From NCBI RefSeq assembly GCF_030823375.1, contig NZ_JAUSXB010000001.1, forward strand, positions 62,001-126,000: 64,000 nucleotides of DNA. The letters are read 5' to 3'. Under the pieces are notes generated by a model. It ran no database searches. It saw nothing but the letters and a program-made list of their open reading frames with translations, and was not told where the DNA came from. A program made the translations under genes and the position numbers. The number at the start of each line of letters is the position of its first letter. Within the stretch, counting starts at the first letter, position 1. The stretch comes from Pseudarthrobacter siccitolerans. Lineage in GTDB: Bacteria > Actinomycetota > Actinomycetes > Actinomycetales > Micrococcaceae. Shown piece by piece: positions 56,360 through 64,000 of the stretch.

Positions 56360-57664
56360 ATGACATCTCCAGAACGCCTTACAGTCCGCGGCCCGGAAGA
56401 CATCCTCGGCTTTATTCCCCACTCGTTGGGATACTGGCCGGCGAACAGCCTGGTGGCCATGACGATGCAGGGCAAAAGGTTGGGGGCAACCCTCCGGCTG
56501 GATCTTCCCGGGCCGGCCGTGCTGGCTGATCCGTCCGCCTTCGCTGAAACGGTCTCCGGGTACCTGGCGGCAGACGAGCATGCCGACGGCACCCTGCTGG
56601 CCCTCTTCACCAACAACGGCTGGTTGTCCGGTCCGGGCTGTTATGACGGACTGCTGTTCGGCCTTGAATCGGCGCTGGCAGAGGCAGGTATGCCCGTGAA
56701 GGAGGCCTGGTACGTCGGGGACCGCTATTGGCGGGACGCATGGTGCACGGACTCCGCCTGCTGCCCGCTGCCCGGACGCCCCCTGGAACAGATCCGGGAC
56801 AGCCTGCTCAACACGGAAATGGTGTTCCGGGGGAGCAGCGTGGGGCCGCCTCCGGAGGAGCGGCAACCCCGGCCCCTCCCGAGTCTCTATCGCGCGGCGG
56901 TGCTGGAGGCCGAAACTGCATGGTCTGCCCGGCTGGACTGCCGGCGGCAGAGCAGGGCGCAGTTTGATGCAGTGCTGAGCCTGTGGACCGGGTTGCTGGC
57001 GGGCCCGCCTGGGGAACTGGGCCAGCCACTGGTTGACCGTGACGCCTTCCTGCGGGCCACTCTGCTGGTGCCGGCATGGCGCGACGCTGTCCTGGTGATG
57101 GCAGCGGCAGGAAAAGCGGCTGCTGCAGCCGGCGCCGAGGAGTTCGGGATCTTTGATGAGGGGCCGGAGTTGGAGCCTGTTGTCCTGCCGGAGGCCGGGG
57201 CGCCGGACGGCGGAGGTTCGCTGCGCGACGTTCTGCCGCCCGGCGCTGATGAACCCTGGGCTGAAGCGCTGGGCGCTCCGTCATCGCCATTCGCTCACGT
57301 GTCCGCTGACGTTCCGCCGGCGCCAGGAGAACAACCTGGGACGCCGGGTTACGGGGACGTCCTCATGGGGCACCAGCCGGCGGTCCCGCAGTGGCAAACC
57401 ATGGACTCGCTCGAGCTGGTGCTGGCGCAACTGGCCCTCCTGGGTGGTGCGCCGGCCGCGGCTGCTTTAACAGGAAGAGGCTGGATTGCCTGGTGCCGCG
57501 GGCGCGGCTCGTACTCTGCAGCGTATTTCGAGGAGGCCCTGGAGATCGATCCGGGCTACCGGCTCGCGGAACTGCTGCTTGAGCTGGTCCGTCGGGGTAC
57601 TTTGTGCGGGTGGGCGGCGCGGAAGGAGGCCGCCTGGCAGAAATTCGGGCCGGACGCTGCCTGA
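56360..57664 (+). CDS. DUF4192 domain protein
   Basis: 434 aa, GGAG just before the ATG. The N-terminal motif PEDILGFIPHSLGYWPANSLVAM matches DUF4192, an actinobacterial family of unknown function. It contains a Cys-rich loop (GDRYWRDAWCTDSACCPLPG), a variable Pro-rich centre, and a C-terminal helical part (about 350-430) with a TPR-like pattern, RGSYSAAYFEEALEIDPGYRLAELL. No catalytic motif recognised. Confidence 0.85.
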   Translation: MTSPERLTVRGPEDILGFIPHSLGYWPANSLVAMTMQGKRLGATLRLDLPGPAVLADPSAFAETVSGYLAADEHADGTLLALFTNNGWLSGPGCYDGLLFGLESALAEAGMPVKEAWYVGDRYWRDAWCTDSACCPLPGRPLEQIRDSLLNTEMVFRGSSVGPPPEERQPRPLPSLYRAAVLEAETAWSARLDCRRQSRAQFDAVLSLWTGLLAGPPGELGQPLVDRDAFLRATLLVPAWRDAVLVMAAAGKAAAAAGAEEFGIFDEGPELEPVVLPEAGAPDGGGSLRDVLPPGADEPWAEALGAPSSPFAHVSADVPPAPGEQPGTPGYGDVLMGHQPAVPQWQTMDSLELVLAQLALLGGAPAAAALTGRGWIAWCRGRGSYSAAYFEEALEIDPGYRLAELLLELVRRGTLCGWAARKEAAWQKFGPDAA

Positions 57665-57843
57665 AGGTTATGGATCCCGGACCTGAAGGGCCAGGGTGGC
57701 GGGACCATGGGGAGGTCCTATTCGGGGAAACGTGAGACAATAGTTGCCGAGACCCGGTTGGGTCCGTGTACTGAGTGCTTGTAACTGGTCCTTTCGGGGA
57801 ACATATCAGCCGCTCCGGCAGTTGTATTTATTGACTCTGCCGG

Positions 57844-57879
57844 CCGTGGTGGCGCTTGGTTTCCACCACGGACTTGACA
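57844..57879 (+). promoter_or_regulatory. sigA upstream region: hairpin abutting a TTGACA box
   Basis: Perfect 9-bp hairpin CCGTGGTGG (57844-57852) with CCACCACGG (57863-57871), then TTGACA (57874-57879). A possible -10, TATGGT, is at 57901-57906 but with a long 21-bp spacer. An outer repeat CCGGCAG (57815-57821) with CTGCCGG (57837-57843) precedes it. Promoter and upstream terminator are both possible readings. Confidence 0.4.
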
Positions 57880-57938
57880 GGGTCATAGTGGTGTTGCCCG
57901 TATGGTGATTCCACAGACCACCGCTAGAAAGGTTTTCT

Positions 57939-59252
<1,314 letters not shown>

Positions 59253-59303
59253 ACCCCGCTGGACTGGAACCCACTTTACTGGAACCAGTAAGCAATCAAA
59301 GGC

Positions 59304-59355
59304 GGCCCGCTGGCCGCTGCTCCCTGACGGGGTGCAGCAACCGGCGGGCCGTTTT
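59304..59355 (+). terminator. Terminator after sigA
   Basis: GGCCCGC (59304-59310) pairs with GCGGGCC (59344-59350), with inner pairing GCTGC/GCAGC, followed by GTTTTG. Confidence 0.75.
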
Positions 59356-59368
59356 GTTTATCCTCCGC

Positions 59369-59421
59369 TGACGCCCCATCACTTCCTGCCGCGTTTTCGG
59401 TGACGCCCCATCACTTCCTGC
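59369..59421 (+). repeat. Direct repeat of TGACGCCCCATCACTTCCTGC
   Basis: An exact 21-bp sequence at 59369-59389 and again at 59401-59421 (period 32), between two terminators and outside any gene. The flanks are also alike (TTTTCGG and TTCTTCGG). It may belong to an interspersed repeat family; this window shows only these two copies. Confidence 0.8.
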
Positions 59422-59476
59422 AGCTTCTTCGGGAAAACCGCGTCACCTTAAGCCCGGCGAAAGTCCGCCTTAAACG

Positions 59477-59510
59477 AAGTGGGACCCCACCTTCCGGTGA
59501 GGTCCCACTT
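59477..59510 (-). terminator. Terminator after the DUF7455 gene
   Basis: AAGTGGGACCCCACC (59477-59491) pairs with 59496-59510 with one mismatch, just after the minus-strand gene's stop. Confidence 0.75.
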
Positions 59511-59523
59511 GCTTCGGATGCTG

Positions 59524-59745
59524 CTAGTCGATTTCTACGGCAGCCTTCTCGTGAAGCTTCCCCGTCTCATCGTGCCAGTCCGAGCTCAAGGGCTTGAGCG
59601 TCGATTCAACTGCACGGGCGTGGTGGCCGCAGAAAAGCAGCTCACCGCCGGAGGACTCCAGTACAACCCGGACATATGCCTGGGCTCCGCAACGATCGCA
59701 CCGGTCCAGTGCGTTGAGTGTGCGGTCTGCCACTGCTGTTGTCAT
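59524..59745 (-). CDS. DUF7455 small zinc-ribbon-like protein
   Basis: 73 aa, AGGAGG 5 nt before the ATG. CDRCGAQAYVRV and LLFCGHHA supply CxxC and CxHH-like metal ligands. This small protein is almost always next to the principal sigma factor in actinobacteria. Function unknown; a transcription-linked role is only suggested by position. Confidence 0.87.
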   Translation of the reverse strand: MTTAVADRTLNALDRCDRCGAQAYVRVVLESSGGELLFCGHHARAVESTLKPLSSDWHDETGKLHEKAAVEID

Positions 59746-59999
59746 GTCGGCCTCCTTAGTAGATCTGTACGTCTATATAACCAGTATTCGTAACAAAACC
59801 ATCGCAAGGATGGGGCAAGTTCGCTGTCCGCGTATCCGCAAGAGTGCGTCAAGATCAGCGAAGGCCCCGGCAGGAAGTGCCAAGTGGCGTGGGGCACAGG
59901 CTCTGCCAAGTGTGGCAGTCGGCGGTCCGGGGCCCGGCCGACTACCCTAGAAAGAGCGATTCCCAGCCCGCTGCACCATCTTGAAGGAGTTCACCCCCG

Positions 60000-62108
60000 G
60001 TGGCACCAAGTTCTGATTACACTGCCCGGCACCTGTCTGTACTGGAGGGCCTCGAGGCCGTCCGCAAGCGGCCCGGCATGTACATCGGTTCCACCGACTC
60101 CCGCGGGTTGATGCACTGCCTCTGGGAAATCATCGACAACTCCGTTGACGAGGCGTTGGCCGGGTTCGGCCACGACATCAAGATCATCCTCCACGCGGAC
60201 AACTCCGTGGAGATCCACGACGACGGCCGCGGCATCCCCATCGACAAGGAACCAAAAACCGGGCTGAGCGGCGTCGAAGTGGTCTTTACCAAGCTCCATG
60301 CCGGCGGTAAGTTCGGCGGCGGCTCCTACACTGCCTCAGGCGGCCTGCACGGTGTGGGCGCATCCGTTGTCAATGCCCTGTCCTCCCGCCTCGACGTGGA
60401 AGTGGACCGCGGCGGCAAGACCTACAAAATGTCCTTCCGCCGGGGCGAACCCGGGCGCTTCCAGGACACCGGCTCCAGGATCGACCCGGCCGCACCCTTC
60501 ACCCCCTTTGTGGACGACTCCGTCCTGGACGTGGTGGGCAAAGCCAAGCGCGGCGTCACGGGCACCAGGATCCGGTACTGGGCAGACCGGCAGATCTTCA
60601 CCCCGGACGCAAAGTTCTCCTACGACGAACTAGCGGCCCGGGCCCGGCAGACGTCCTTCCTGGTGCCCGGCCTCAAGCTCACGGTGCGCGACGAGAGGAA
60701 GGCCCCGGGAACGCCGGGGGAATCCGGCCCGCACGAGGAGGTCTTCCACCACGACGGCGGCATCTCCGAATTTGTCGAGTTCCTTGCCGCCGATCCCGGT
60801 GTCACCGACGTCTGGCGCCTGCACGGTTCGGGAAAGTTCAAAGAGACCGTTCCCGTGCTGGACGAACGCGGACACAGCCAGCTCGCCGAGGTGGAGCGCG
60901 ACTGTGAGGTCGACGTGGCCCTGCGCTGGGGGATCGGCTACGACAGCACCGTCCGGAGCTTCGTAAACATCATCTCAACGCCCAAGGGCGGTACCCACCA
61001 GTCCGGCTTCGAGCAGGCACTGGTCAAGACCTTCCGGAAAGCCGTGGAAAACAACGCCCGGAAACTGAAGGCCGGCAACGACAAGATCGACAAGGATGAC
61101 ATCTTCGCCGGGCTCACGGCCGTCCTGACGGTTCGCCTGGCGGAGCCGCAGTTCGAAGGCCAGACCAAGGAAATCCTGGGTACCTCAGCTGTGCGGGCCA
61201 TCGTGTCCAGGGTGGTGGAGCGCGAAGTCACCGCGAAGCTCGCGTCCGCCAACAAAAACGACAAGGCGCAGTCCGCTCTGCTCCTGGAAAAAATCGTCAA
61301 CGAGATGAAATCCCGCATCTCGGCCCGCGTGCACAAGGAAACCCAGCGGCGCAAGAATGCGCTGGAAACTTCCTCGATGCCCACCAAGCTGGCTGACTGC
61401 CGCACGGACGACGTCGGACGTTCCGAACTGTTCATCGTGGAAGGCGACTCGGCGCTGGGAACGGCCAAGCTGGCCCGGTCCTCCGACTTCCAGGCCCTGC
61501 TGCCCATCCGCGGCAAAATCCTCAACGTCCAGAAGGCATCAGTGGGGGACATGCTCTCCAACGCCGAATGCGCAGCGCTCATCCAGGTGGTGGGCGCAGG
61601 ATCCGGCCGCAGTTTCGACATCAGTGCCGCCCGCTACGGCAAGGTCATCCTGATGACTGACGCGGACGTGGACGGCGCGCACATCCGCACGCTGCTCCTG
61701 ACGCTCTTCTTCCGCTACATGCGCCCCATGATCGACGAGGGCCGCGTCTTCGCCGCTGTCCCGCCGCTGCACCGCGTGGAGGTCATCAACGCCGGCCAGA
61801 AGGCCAACGAAATGATCTACACCTACTCGGAGGCGGAGCTTCATGTGCTCCTTGCCCGGCTGGCGCAGGAAGGCAAGCGGTACAAGGAGCCCATCCAGCG
61901 CTACAAGGGCCTGGGCGAGATGGACGCCGAGCAGCTGGCCGAGACCACCATGGACCCGCGGCATCGGACACTCCGCAAGGTGGGAATCGAGAACGCCAAG
62001 CAGGCGGAGGAGATTTTTGACCTCCTGATGGGCTCGGACGTGTCGCCGCGCAAGGACTTCATTATCGCCGGCGCCTCCAGCCTGGACAGGGAACGCATCG
62101 ACGCCTGA
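60000..62108 (+). CDS. parE: ParE-type topoisomerase IV subunit B (GyrB-like)
   Basis: ATPase subunit of a type IIA topoisomerase. 702 aa, GTG start with AAGGAG about 10 nt upstream. GHKL ATPase motifs: EIIDNSVDEALAG, DDGRGIPID, GGLHGVGASVVNALS. The TOPRIM domain has FIVEGDSALGTAK and DADVDGAHIRTLLL. No A subunit lies within the window to the right, where parC would often be paired. It could also be called a second gyrB. Confidence 0.9.
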   Translation: MAPSSDYTARHLSVLEGLEAVRKRPGMYIGSTDSRGLMHCLWEIIDNSVDEALAGFGHDIKIILHADNSVEIHDDGRGIPIDKEPKTGLSGVEVVFTKLHAGGKFGGGSYTASGGLHGVGASVVNALSSRLDVEVDRGGKTYKMSFRRGEPGRFQDTGSRIDPAAPFTPFVDDSVLDVVGKAKRGVTGTRIRYWADRQIFTPDAKFSYDELAARARQTSFLVPGLKLTVRDERKAPGTPGESGPHEEVFHHDGGISEFVEFLAADPGVTDVWRLHGSGKFKETVPVLDERGHSQLAEVERDCEVDVALRWGIGYDSTVRSFVNIISTPKGGTHQSGFEQALVKTFRKAVENNARKLKAGNDKIDKDDIFAGLTAVLTVRLAEPQFEGQTKEILGTSAVRAIVSRVVEREVTAKLASANKNDKAQSALLLEKIVNEMKSRISARVHKETQRRKNALETSSMPTKLADCRTDDVGRSELFIVEGDSALGTAKLARSSDFQALLPIRGKILNVQKASVGDMLSNAECAALIQVVGAGSGRSFDISAARYGKVILMTDADVDGAHIRTLLLTLFFRYMRPMIDEGRVFAAVPPLHRVEVINAGQKANEMIYTYSEAELHVLLARLAQEGKRYKEPIQRYKGLGEMDAEQLAETTMDPRHRTLRKVGIENAKQAEEIFDLLMGSDVSPRKDFIIAGASSLDRERIDA

Positions 62109-62175
62109 CCGCATGCGCGCGCAGCGCCGGGCTGCCTGACGGCGCCAGGCGGCACAAGGCGGACGACGGCGGGAC

Positions 62176-63183
62176 TCAGCCGAACAGGCCCGGCGCCATC
62201 AGCAAGGCTGTGGGCAACGCCAGCAGGAGCACGCAGCCGGCGAGCACGAGGCTGCGGACCGGCGCAGGCAGCTGCGGCCGGGGCGAGAGCAGTCGGCTGA
62301 CCCGGGAGGCTGTGGTGCGGGCCGAGTCCGAGCCTGCAGCAGCCGCCGCCGAGTCAAGCCCGGCTAATGACAGTCCGGACGATGACAGCCCGGACGGGGT
62401 GCGTTGAAGTTCGGCCTCGCCCGGCGTCCTGGCGGCTCCGCTGGCCACGATGGCAATGGCCTTGATGAGCGTAGCCTTGCTCTCGGTCCTAAGCGCCACG
62501 TCGTCCGCCAGCATCTCGATCAGGGAGTTGACGGACTCCTGGGCAAGGCGCGTGGTGGGAAGCCAGGGGAGCGCCTGCCGCCAGGCGGCGAAGGCCCAGA
62601 GCAGCAGGTGGTGCCGCTGGCTCAGGTGCGCATTTTCGTGGATCAGCACCGCGCGGAGTTCGGCCGGCTCAAGGGCGGCCATCAGGCCGTCGGACAGCAC
62701 CGTCACGGAGCGCGCGCCGCCGGGAAGGCAGTAGGCCACCGGCGAATCGTGGCTGATGACCAGCGTTCCGGCTCCTTCAGCGGACGGGGAGGCCAGGAGC
62801 GCGAGAAGCTCCCGGTGCCGCCGGCGCTGGCGCTCGATCTTGTAATAGGTCAGCAGCAGGGTGAACACCAGGTGGGCGGTCAGCAGCGCCGCGGCGGACA
62901 ACGCAAAGATGTGCCAGAAACCGAGGTCCGTGGTGGGAGCGTTGAAGAGCACCATGCCCGCAAGCGCCCGCAGGCCGGCGAGCAGGTTATCGCCGATGGG
63001 CTCCAGGCCGTACACCAGCATGGCGCCGATCATCGACAAGCCACCGGCAAGTGCGATGGCCTGCCAGAGCAGCATGGCGGTAAAGGGGGATCGCGCGGGC
63101 CACTGCGCACGCGAGAGAAGGATAGGCACCGGCCACGCCAGGACTATCGCAAGGACCGCCAGCAGGTACGAGGCCCAGAACAT
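62176..63183 (-). CDS. BlaR1/MecR1-like M56 membrane metalloprotease
   Basis: 335 aa. Four to five membrane segments (about 4-24, 34-58, 88-112, and one near the C-terminus). The cytoplasmic zinc protease motif HENAH (H182, E183, H186) lies after SPVAYCLPGG. No penicillin-binding sensor domain follows, so unlike BlaR1 it cannot sense beta-lactams through a transpeptidase-like domain. It follows a BlaI-type repressor by 6 bp and presumably triggers its inactivation. The signal is unknown. Confidence 0.9.
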   Translation of the reverse strand: MFWASYLLAVLAIVLAWPVPILLSRAQWPARSPFTAMLLWQAIALAGGLSMIGAMLVYGLEPIGDNLLAGLRALAGMVLFNAPTTDLGFWHIFALSAAALLTAHLVFTLLLTYYKIERQRRRHRELLALLASPSAEGAGTLVISHDSPVAYCLPGGARSVTVLSDGLMAALEPAELRAVLIHENAHLSQRHHLLLWAFAAWRQALPWLPTTRLAQESVNSLIEMLADDVALRTESKATLIKAIAIVASGAARTPGEAELQRTPSGLSSSGLSLAGLDSAAAAAGSDSARTTASRVSRLLSPRPQLPAPVRSLVLAGCVLLLALPTALLMAPGLFG

Positions 63184-63189
63184 GGTCCG

Positions 63190-63576
63190 CTAGATGTGAC
63201 CAAGCAGTTTGCGCAGGGTCTCGGCTTCACCTTCGGAAACGGAGCCAATGAAGCGTGCCAGCACGGCTTCACGGTCCGGGGCTGAACCCAGTACTTCGTG
63301 CATCAGCTCAGCGGTGTGGTCCTCGCGGCTGGACACCGCCTGGTAGCGGTGCGGACGCATGCCGCGTTCGCGTTCCACCAGGCCCTTCTTCTCAAGCCGG
63401 GACAGGACTGTGAGCACAGTGGTGACGGCCAGTTCCTTGCCTTCGTGGCCTGCGCTGCCATCCTGGCCGGCGGAGGTCTGCGCCAGCCGGTCCCGCAAAG
63501 TGTTCGCGGTGGCTGCTTCATGGCCCGCCCAGAGCAGGTCCATCACTGCCCGTTCCAGTTCACCAAGACTAGCCAT
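63190..63576 (-). CDS. blaI: BlaI/MecI-family transcriptional repressor
   Basis: Dimeric winged-helix repressor. ATG 63576 gives 128 aa starting MASLGELERAVMDLLWAGHE. The helix-turn-helix covers NTLRDRLAQTSAGQD through LAVTTVLTVLSRLEKKGLVERER, and the C-terminal dimer helices run from HTAELMHEVLG to the end. AAAGGA precedes the start. Forms an operon with the M56 protease. Palindromic operator candidates lie in its own promoter region and before the divergent cydA. Confidence 0.92.
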   Translation of the reverse strand: MASLGELERAVMDLLWAGHEAATANTLRDRLAQTSAGQDGSAGHEGKELAVTTVLTVLSRLEKKGLVERERGMRPHRYQAVSSREDHTAELMHEVLGSAPDREAVLARFIGSVSEGEAETLRKLLGHI

Positions 63577-63680
63577 TGCACTTTTCCTTTTGTTTCCCCG
63601 CACCGCTGCCCTGGACAGACGGTGACATGTTGCGTTTCGCTACTTCTACAGAAACCAATTTACCCCGATTCCGCTTCACT

Positions 63681-63697
63681 TTCTACATTGGGTAGAA
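63681..63697. promoter_or_regulatory. BlaI operator candidate 1 (blaI side)
   Basis: TTCTAC-ATTGG-GTAGAA palindrome. On the minus strand it covers the -35 position for a possible blaI -10 TAAATT (63662-63657), so it fits autorepression. Confidence 0.6.
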
Positions 63698-63763
63698 CAC
63701 GGGCGGGTCACGATCCGCGGCAAGCCGCGGGGGCCGCGGAGCGTTTTTACACCACCGCCGCGA

Positions 63764-63791
63764 TTGTTCTACACTTTGTAGAAGTTAGAGT
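63764..63791 (+). promoter_or_regulatory. cydA: Candidate cydA promoter
   Basis: TTGTTC (63764-63769) and TAGAGT (63786-63791) with a 16-bp spacer. Operator 2 lies in the spacer and operator 3 begins at the -10, so repressor binding would block RNA polymerase. Confidence 0.45.
63767..63783. promoter_or_regulatory. BlaI operator candidate 2 (cydA side)
   Basis: TTCTACA-CTT-TGTAGAA, a perfect 7-3-7 palindrome within the candidate cydA promoter. Confidence 0.65.
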
Positions 63792-63809
63792 TTCTACAGA
63801 ACGTAGAAA
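63791..63809. promoter_or_regulatory. BlaI operator candidate 3 (cydA side)
   Basis: TTTCTAC-AGAAC-GTAGAAA, a perfect 7-5-7 palindrome. Its centre is 25 bp from that of operator 2 and 29 bases before the cydA start. Confidence 0.6.
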
Positions 63810-63837
63810 ACCTTCGCCCGGACAGTAGGGACCCGCC

Positions 63838-64000
63838 ATGGACGCTATGGACGCTCTGGAAATCGCACGCTGGCAATTCGGCATCACCACCGTCTATCAC
63901 TTCATGATGGTCCCGCTCACCATCGGCCTGGGCCTGGTGGTGGCCGTGATCCAGACCATCTGGCACCGCACCGGAAAGGCCGAATACCTCCGGATGACCA
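63838..64000 (+). CDS. cydA: CydA, cytochrome bd oxidase subunit I (3' end outside window)
   Basis: First 54 codons of the quinol oxidase subunit that carries the haems and the quinol site; cytochrome bd supports respiration at low oxygen and under stress. AGGGA is 6 nt before ATG 63838; a second in-frame ATG follows at 63847. The segment ALEIARWQFGITTVYHFMMV with PLTIGLGL is the conserved first helix, and the His in VYHF corresponds to the haem b595/d-ligand His of the family (His19 in E. coli CydA). cydB is presumably downstream. Confidence 0.92.
   Translation, partial: MDAMDALEIARWQFGITTVYHFMMVPLTIGLGLVVAVIQTIWHRTGKAEYLRMT

Overview
This window looks like the chromosome of a high-GC actinobacterium of the Arthrobacter/Pseudarthrobacter type (Micrococcaceae). 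The evidence is uniformly high GC, frequent GTG/TTG starts, the actinobacterial order of the division and cell wall (dcw) cluster (ftsI-murE-murF-mraY-murD-ftsW-murG-murC-ftsQ-ftsZ-pgeF-yggS-sepF-yggT-divIVA, with no ftsA), and actinobacteria-typical families (Wag31-type DivIVA, DUF4191, DUF4192, DUF3817, DUF7455, polyphosphate glucokinase, SPOR-like minigene). I see no insertion sequence, prophage, integrase, CRISPR array, tRNA or rRNA. It is core chromosome with conserved gene order, and no gene-free stretch exceeds about 280 bases.

Layout. 1-17.1 kb: the dcw cluster, all on the + strand, tightly packed with 4-8 bp overlaps, encoding septal and lateral peptidoglycan synthesis and division. 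17.2-22.3 kb: lspA, an RluD-type pseudouridine synthase and dnaE1. 22.4-28.8 kb: flavin reductase, a membrane protein, hisD, nrdR, polyphosphate glucokinase, methionine aminopeptidase, a 55-aa SPOR-like protein and panB. 29-43.7 kb: nitrogen and lipoate metabolism (glnA2-glnE, glnA1, RDD, DUF4191, lipA, lipB, TIGR01777 epimerase), interleaved with a VOC protein, a GNAT protein, a lipoprotein and an atypical membrane Ser/Thr kinase. From memory, glnA2-glnE-glnA1-RDD-DUF4191-lipA-lipB-epimerase-sucB-pepA follows the order of the Mycobacterium tuberculosis Rv2222c-Rv2213 region. 43.7-53.6 kb: tricorn-like protease, OsmC protein, small membrane protein, E2 acyltransferase with two lipoyl domains, lipoamide dehydrogenase and leucyl aminopeptidase. 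LipA/LipB make the cofactor that E2/E3 use. 53.8-62.1 kb: PAC2 protein, MFS transporter, DUF4192, the principal sigma factor, DUF7455 and ParE. 62.2-64 kb: a BlaR-like M56 peptidase and BlaI-family repressor, divergent from cydA, which runs off the end.

The most interesting signals are regulatory. (1) Three TTCTAC...GTAGAA palindromes lie between blaI and cydA, and a fourth similar site sits 20 bp upstream of a small membrane-protein gene at 48.3 kb; this suggests a BlaI regulon that includes cytochrome bd. (2) About eleven genes (dnaE, hisD, map, panB, tricorn and others) have a -10-like hexamer 6-7 nt before the start codon and no ribosome binding site, as expected for leaderless mRNAs. (3) A four-half-site GlnR box with correct spacing lies upstream of glnA1. 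Next to it, two identical copies of TCCACACTGTGG are spaced exactly 22 bp apart before the RDD gene. (4) A long inverted repeat marks the ftsZ upstream region, and an NrdR-box-like sequence precedes nrdR.
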